Below the pieces are notes generated by a model. That model had not been told where the DNA came from. It made no database searches and saw nothing but the letters and a program-made list of their open reading frames with translations. Made by a program: the position numbers and the translations under genes. From CAZMVY01 sp964617875 (GTDB lineage Bacteria > Planctomycetota > Phycisphaerae > UBA1845 > PWPN01), in the NCBI GenBank assembly GCA_964617875.1, contig CAZUAI010000002.1, forward strand, positions 1-64,000: DNA of 64,000 nt, in the 5' to 3' direction. Shown here in pieces: positions 60,632-64,000 of this stretch. The number at the start of each line of letters is the position of its first letter. Within the stretch, counting starts at the first letter, position 1.

Positions 60632-61873
60632 ATGACGCAATCGCTCCGTAATCTTGATTCCTACGGGCCATCCGACCAGGAGAAGCCTCTCCTGCCTGAG
60701 CCATTGGGCACGATTCTCCGAGAAGCGGTCGCGCAGGAGGCGACCGACATCCACATAGACACCTGGCGAGATCACGCCGTCGTGCGGTTCCGAGTCGATG
60801 GCGCGGCGCGGGAGTTCAATCCACTTGAACCGGATCAGGCACGTCGGCTGATCAACCAGATCAAGGTGAGCGCGAAGCTGAACGTCGAGGCCACGCTCCA
60901 GCCGCTGGAGGGCCAGTTTCGCTGGCAGGAGGGAGAGCAGGTCCGCGACATCCGGGTCACGATCATCCCGGAAGCGCCCCGCAACGAGGCCGCACACCTG
61001 CGCCTGCTCACCCGGCCCGAGGAGTGGCGGCACATGGAGCAACTGGGCATGCGCCCCGAGCAGCTGGCGACCGTGCGTGGCGTGATGCAGTGGCCGCACG
61101 GCCTCGTGCTGGTCGCCGGGCCTACGGGATCGGGCAAGACGACCACGCTTTATGCGTTGACGGAACTGGAGGATCTGCGTCACCTGGTCGCGGCGTCGAT
61201 CGAGGAGCCGATCGAGTTCGACTTGCCGTACGTTCGACAATTGGAGGTGGACGAAAGACGCGGCATCACAATGAAGGAAGGTCTGCGCACCCTGCTGCGG
61301 ATGGACGCCGACGTGCTGATGGTTGGCGAGATCCGCGACGGCGAATCGGCGATCGTCGCCGCCCAGGCGGCCCTGGCCGGCCGGCTGGTCCTTGCCACGA
61401 TCCATGCGCGCGATGCCGCCGGCGCCATCTCGGCCATGCGACACCTGGGTGTCCGGCCGTACGTGCTGGCTTCCTCGTTACGGATGGTGATCGCCCAGAC
61501 CCTGGTGCGGAAACTGTGCGGCGCGTGCGTGACGGCGCTGCCGACCCGCAACACGGAACGAAAGCTGTTCGAACAGGCCGGGCTGGCGGCGCCTGCCACG
61601 CTCCGCATCGCAAAAGGCTGTCCCTCCTGTCGCCGGACCGGCTTTCGGGGCCGGACGGGAGTCTTTCAAGTCGCCGTGTTCGACGAGTCCCACGGTGCGT
61701 GGCTGGCGGACGGCCCGCCCGAACATGAGGTACGGGAACGACTCGTTCAAGAGGGCACGCAGTCCCTGCGCGACGAACTGCTGCATTGCGCCGCCGAGGG
61801 CGTCATATCCCTGAGCGAGGTGGCGCGTCTCACAGGCACTGCCGTAGAGGGGCCGGGGACGACAACTGTGTGA
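60632..61873 (+). CDS. GspE/PilB-type secretion ATPase
   Basis: Hexameric ATPase for type II secretion or type IV pilus assembly. The 413-residue protein lacks the N1 domain and starts directly with the N2-like ATDIHIDTWRDHAVVRFRVDG. Walker A is VAGPTGSGKTTTLYAL near residue 165. It then has MDADVLMVGEIRDGESAIVAAQAALAGRLVLATIHARDAAGAI, with the Asp and His boxes. The zinc-binding pair is LCGAC and GCPSCRRTGFRGRTGVFQV. GGAG lies 9 nt before the ATG. No other secretion gene is nearby, so partner genes must be elsewhere. Confidence 0.9.
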   Translation: MTQSLRNLDSYGPSDQEKPLLPEPLGTILREAVAQEATDIHIDTWRDHAVVRFRVDGAAREFNPLEPDQARRLINQIKVSAKLNVEATLQPLEGQFRWQEGEQVRDIRVTIIPEAPRNEAAHLRLLTRPEEWRHMEQLGMRPEQLATVRGVMQWPHGLVLVAGPTGSGKTTTLYALTELEDLRHLVAASIEEPIEFDLPYVRQLEVDERRGITMKEGLRTLLRMDADVLMVGEIRDGESAIVAAQAALAGRLVLATIHARDAAGAISAMRHLGVRPYVLASSLRMVIAQTLVRKLCGACVTALPTRNTERKLFEQAGLAAPATLRIAKGCPSCRRTGFRGRTGVFQVAVFDESHGAWLADGPPEHEVRERLVQEGTQSLRDELLHCAAEGVISLSEVARLTGTAVEGPGTTTV

Positions 61874-61921
61874 CGGGCCTATCGGTTTCGCCGCGTCGTG
61901 CCGCCCCACCGGGGAAGACGA

Positions 61922-61938
61922 GGCACGGAATCCGTGCC
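61922..61938 (+). terminator. Hairpin downstream of the GspE-like gene
   Basis: GGCACGG-AAT-CCGTGCC, a 7-bp stem with a 3-nt loop, 49 bp after the stop. No T-run. The convergent gap 61874-62072 holds nothing else recognisable. Confidence 0.35.
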
Positions 61939-62072
61939 GGGATCCTGCAAAAGGCCGCGTCGGCGGCTGCCGGTTGCCCGGAACCGCCGACGCACCCGTC
62001 AGCATGACTCCCCACACGTCACCCGCCATTCGCTCCCGTCGGCGGGGTCAACGGCCCTGTCGGCCGGCGCCG

Positions 62073-62996
62073 CTATTTCGGAAGAAGAACGGCGTCGATG
62101 ACGTGAATCACCCCATTGGCCGCCGGTACGTCGGTCTTGACGACATTGGCCCCATCCACCTTCACGCCATCCGACGCGTCAATGCGAACATGCTGCCCCT
62201 GGGCCGTCTTCGCCTTGTCCATCCCGGCTACATCGGCGGCCATTTTCCGGGCGGGCAACACATGGTAGAGAAGAATGCCCTTAAGCCTGGCCGGATCCTT
62301 CAGGAGCCCCTCGAGCGTGCCCGCGGGAAGTTTCGAGAAGGCCGCGTCTGTCGGCGCGAAAACCGTAAACGGACCCTCGCCGCGGAGCGTATCCGCCAGG
62401 CCGGCGGCCTCGACGGCCTTCAGCAGCGTCTTGAACGAACCGGCCTTCGCGGCCACATCCAGGACGTCGTCCTTGGGCATCAGAACCGAATCAATCACGT
62501 GAATCACACCATTCGCGCAATGGATGTCGGTCTTCGTCACGAGGGCCCCGTCGATCTTGACCGGGCTGGCGTGCGAGATCGTAACCGACTGCCCGAGCAC
62601 CGTCTTCGCCGAAGTCAGCTTGATCACATCCGCCGCCGTCACCCGGCCGGGGACCACGTGGTACCTCAGGATGGCCCGCAGCTTGGGCAGATCCTTCAAG
62701 AGGCCCTCCAGGGCGCCCTCCGGGAGCTTCGCGAACGCCTCGTCGGTCGGGGCGAACACGGTGAACGGCCCTTTGCCCTTCAGCACCTCGACCATCCCGG
62801 CCGCCTTCAAGGCCTTCGCCAACGTCTCAAACGACCCTGCCGACACCGCGGTGTCCACGATGTCCTTCGCGCCGGTGCACGCCGCGGACTTCGACTCCGC
62901 GCCGCAGCCGTCACCGCCCTGGACGCCGGGCACACACAGCGCCAACAGCACAACCGATCCGTACGCGACCCAACTCGAACCCTTTGCGAATCTCAT
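62073..62996 (-). CDS. Secreted protein with two fasciclin (FAS1) domains
   Basis: A 307-residue exported adhesion-type protein. The signal peptide (SSWVAYGSVVLLALCVPGVQG) leads to two FAS1 domains. The first (about residues 45-175) has KGPFTVFAPTDEAFAKLPEGALEGLLKDLPKLRAILRYHVVPGRV and ANGVIHVIDSVLMPK. The second repeats the same pattern (GEGPFTVFAPTDAAFSKLPAGTLEGLL, ANGVIHVIDAVLLPK). Single-domain bacterial homologues are common; a tandem form is less so. AAGGAG lies before the ATG at 62996. It follows folE by 42 bp, with a hairpin between them. Confidence 0.92.
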   Translation of the reverse strand: MRFAKGSSWVAYGSVVLLALCVPGVQGGDGCGAESKSAACTGAKDIVDTAVSAGSFETLAKALKAAGMVEVLKGKGPFTVFAPTDEAFAKLPEGALEGLLKDLPKLRAILRYHVVPGRVTAADVIKLTSAKTVLGQSVTISHASPVKIDGALVTKTDIHCANGVIHVIDSVLMPKDDVLDVAAKAGSFKTLLKAVEAAGLADTLRGEGPFTVFAPTDAAFSKLPAGTLEGLLKDPARLKGILLYHVLPARKMAADVAGMDKAKTAQGQHVRIDASDGVKVDGANVVKTDVPAANGVIHVIDAVLLPK

Positions 62997-63027
62997 TGCA
63001 TGATCTCCTTTCGCAAAACACGTTCCT

Positions 63028-63049
63028 GCCGCCGGCACTCACCGGCGGC
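63028..63049 (-). terminator. Hairpin spanning the folE stop codon, possible attenuator
   Basis: GCCGCCGG-TGAGTG-CCGGCGGC is a perfect 8-bp stem whose loop contains the folE TGA stop. On the minus strand it is followed by AGGAACGTGTTTT. It may partly terminate transcription before the FAS1 gene or protect the 3' end of folE. Confidence 0.5.
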
Positions 63050-63683
63050 GACCATTGATCAACGACATCACCTCCGTCCGGGCCGCCGCGTTCTCCTTGA
63101 ACGTGCCGCGGACCGCGGAGGTCACCATGATCCCGTTCGGTTTCTGCACGCCCCGCATCCTCATGCACAGGTGCTCCGCCTCAACCACGACGACCACGCC
63201 CTTGGGCGCCAGGTGCTTCATCAGGGCGTCCGCGATCTGGCAGGTCATCCGCTCCTGAACCTGCGGCCGGCGTGCGAAGGCATCCACCGTACGCGCGAGC
63301 TTCGACAGACCTACCACCCTGCCGTTCGGGAGGTACGCCACGTGCGCCCGGCCGTGGAACGGAAGCAGGTGGTGCTCGCACAGGCTGTGAAAGTCGATGT
63401 CGCGGAGCAGAACGACTTCATCGTACTGCTCGTTGAAGACCCGCTTCAGATGCACGGCGGGGTCCGTTGCGACGCCGGAAAACAGCTCGCGGTACATCTT
63501 GGCGACGCGCCGGGGCGTGTCGCTCAAACCCTCGCGGTCGGGGTCCTCCCCAAGGGCCACCAAGAGACTCCGGACCGCCATTTCCGCCCGCTCGAGGTCG
63601 ATGAAAGCGGCGGGCTTCGACGGCCGGGCAATCCGCGACTCCGAACCACTCAGCAACTCAGTGTTCTCAAGTTTCGTCACCAT
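63039..63683 (-). CDS. folE: GTP cyclohydrolase I
   Basis: First enzyme of folate and tetrahydrobiopterin synthesis, converting GTP to dihydroneopterin triphosphate. The 214-residue protein has EGLSDTPRRVAKMYRELFSG, the zinc and substrate region DIDFHSLCEHHLLPFHGRAHVAYLPNGRVVGLSKLARTVDAFARRPQVQERMT, and VVVVEAEHLCMRMRGVQKPNGIMVTSAVRG. All zinc ligands (C, H and C) are present. The ATG at 63683 has GAGG 6 nt upstream and is preferred to the ATGs at 63701 and 63704. It is divergent from a MerR-type regulator and shares repeated operator-like sequences with it. Confidence 0.96.
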   Translation of the reverse strand: MVTKLENTELLSGSESRIARPSKPAAFIDLERAEMAVRSLLVALGEDPDREGLSDTPRRVAKMYRELFSGVATDPAVHLKRVFNEQYDEVVLLRDIDFHSLCEHHLLPFHGRAHVAYLPNGRVVGLSKLARTVDAFARRPQVQERMTCQIADALMKHLAPKGVVVVVEAEHLCMRMRGVQKPNGIMVTSAVRGTFKENAAARTEVMSLINGRRR

Positions 63684-63727
63684 AAGGCCCTCACAAGTCA
63701 TCAAAAACGCTCAAATCGTTCGAGACG

Positions 63728-63755
63728 ACTATAGGTCTGCCGACCGGGGAGTCAA
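63728..63755 (-). promoter_or_regulatory. Promoter of folE
   Basis: On the minus strand TTGACT (63755-63750), a 16-bp spacer and TATAGT (63733-63728). The predicted start is near 63721, about 38 nt before the folE start. Confidence 0.75.
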
Positions 63756-63856
63756 GCCAGAAATCGTTCAAAACGTGCATTTGCCGAACTATGCTCCTAA
63801 CCTATTTTAAGACAATCAATTGCATTAAAGAAGATGAGCCGAGCCACCCCAGAAGG

Positions 63857-63898
63857 CGCAAGCCTCCCCTTGCGGAGTGGGCCGTGCGGGATTAAGAT
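63857..63898 (+). promoter_or_regulatory. Promoter of the MerR-type gene with a dyad over its -35
   Basis: TTGCGG (63870-63875), a 17-bp spacer and TAAGAT (63893-63898). The -35 overlaps the perfect dyad CGCAAG-CCTCCC-CTTGCG (63857-63874). The match is moderate. Confidence 0.45.
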
Positions 63899-63924
63899 CA
63901 TGCAAATCGTTCAGCGGAGTGGCT

Positions 63925-64000
63925 ATGAAAGACTTACTGAGTCCAAAACAGATCGCCCGGGCCATCGGCGTCAGCGAGGCCTCGCTCAAACGCTGGTGCG
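63925..64000 (+). CDS. MerR-type regulator, 5' part only
   Basis: The first 25 codons (MKDLLSPKQIARAIGVSEASLKRW...) form a helix-turn-helix start of the MerR/excisionase type, cut by the end of the window. GGAG lies 6 nt before the ATG. A regulator of this kind next to folE recalls LitR/CarH, a B12-dependent light sensor whose targets often include folE and photolyase, but the sensor domain is not visible. The three AAATCGTTC repeats in the shared promoter region support direct control of folE. Confidence 0.7.
   Translation, partial: MKDLLSPKQIARAIGVSEASLKRWC

Larger units (their letters stand above)
63713..63912. promoter_or_regulatory. Three AAATCGTTC repeats around the folE and regulator promoters
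   Basis: AAATCGTTC occurs at 63713-63721, 63761-63769 and 63904-63912. The first two bracket the folE promoter; the third lies between the proposed -10 and start of the divergent regulator. They are candidate operator sites for that regulator. Confidence 0.5.

Noticed and set aside
1..64000. tRNA or rRNA genes
   Set aside because: No cloverleaf with a GTTCRA arm and acceptor pairing, and no rRNA-like sequence, was recognised by eye; a tRNAscan or Infernal run could confirm.

Overview
This is a GC-rich, gene-dense bacterial chromosome segment, most probably from a member of the Planctomycetota (Phycisphaerae-like). Three secreted proteins carry the paired EF-hand, dockerin-like C-terminal tail ending in CFNGxNRxPAC that is common in that phylum. 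There are also a C-terminal zinc ribbon of the type frequent in Phycisphaerales, an S1-type sulfatase, a putative tagaturonate epimerase and a GH94-like enzyme. No rRNA, tRNA, CRISPR array or prophage was seen.

Layout. 0-5 kb: a palindromic repeat, then a minus-strand sulfate operon, Rrf2 regulator-sbp-cysT-cysW-cysA, with a clear promoter and operator. 5-17.4 kb: envelope and polysaccharide functions (GT39 transferase, PAP2 phosphatase, asparagine synthetase-like amidotransferase, FkbM and class I methyltransferases, polysaccharide deacetylase, GT4), with an RsmF-like rRNA methyltransferase, a secreted protein of unknown function and a STAS protein between them. 17.5-22 kb: a secreted glycosidase-like dockerin protein and the upp-sppA pair. 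22.2-25.3 kb: a long structured leader, rny (RNase Y) and surE. 25.3-35.2 kb: a carbohydrate block with an SSS symporter, a GH94-like phosphorylase, a sugar-porter MFS with an unusual inserted domain, an MFS protein with a zinc-ribbon tail, and a secreted propeller protein. 35.2-43.2 kb: housekeeping (htpX, tandem ACT protein, dnaK, a sigma factor, ribosomal protein S1), with a REP-associated transposase and its REP elements after dnaK. 43.2-50.1 kb: a secreted unknown, a hemerythrin-ygbA pair behind an FNR/DNR-like box, a secreted nucleoside-hydrolase-like protein, a propeller lipoprotein and a methyltransferase. 50.1-50.8 kb: an array of palindromic repeats. 50.8-57.4 kb: URO-D-like protein, OsmC, GapN, UxaE and a sulfatase. 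57.5-64 kb: a truncated dockerin protein, maf, GT4, a solitary GspE, a double FAS1 protein, folE, and the first 25 codons of a MerR-type regulator transcribed divergently from folE.

Themes. Carbon genes point to use of complex, probably sulfated and uronate-containing polysaccharides: dockerin-tailed secreted enzymes and a sulfatase outside, SSS and MFS transporters in the membrane, GH94-like, UxaE and GapN inside. Three families of palindromic repeats occupy the intergenic spaces, one of them with its own RAYT transposase. Several promoters could be read directly. Two of them start almost on the annotated start codon, suggesting leaderless or near-leaderless mRNAs.
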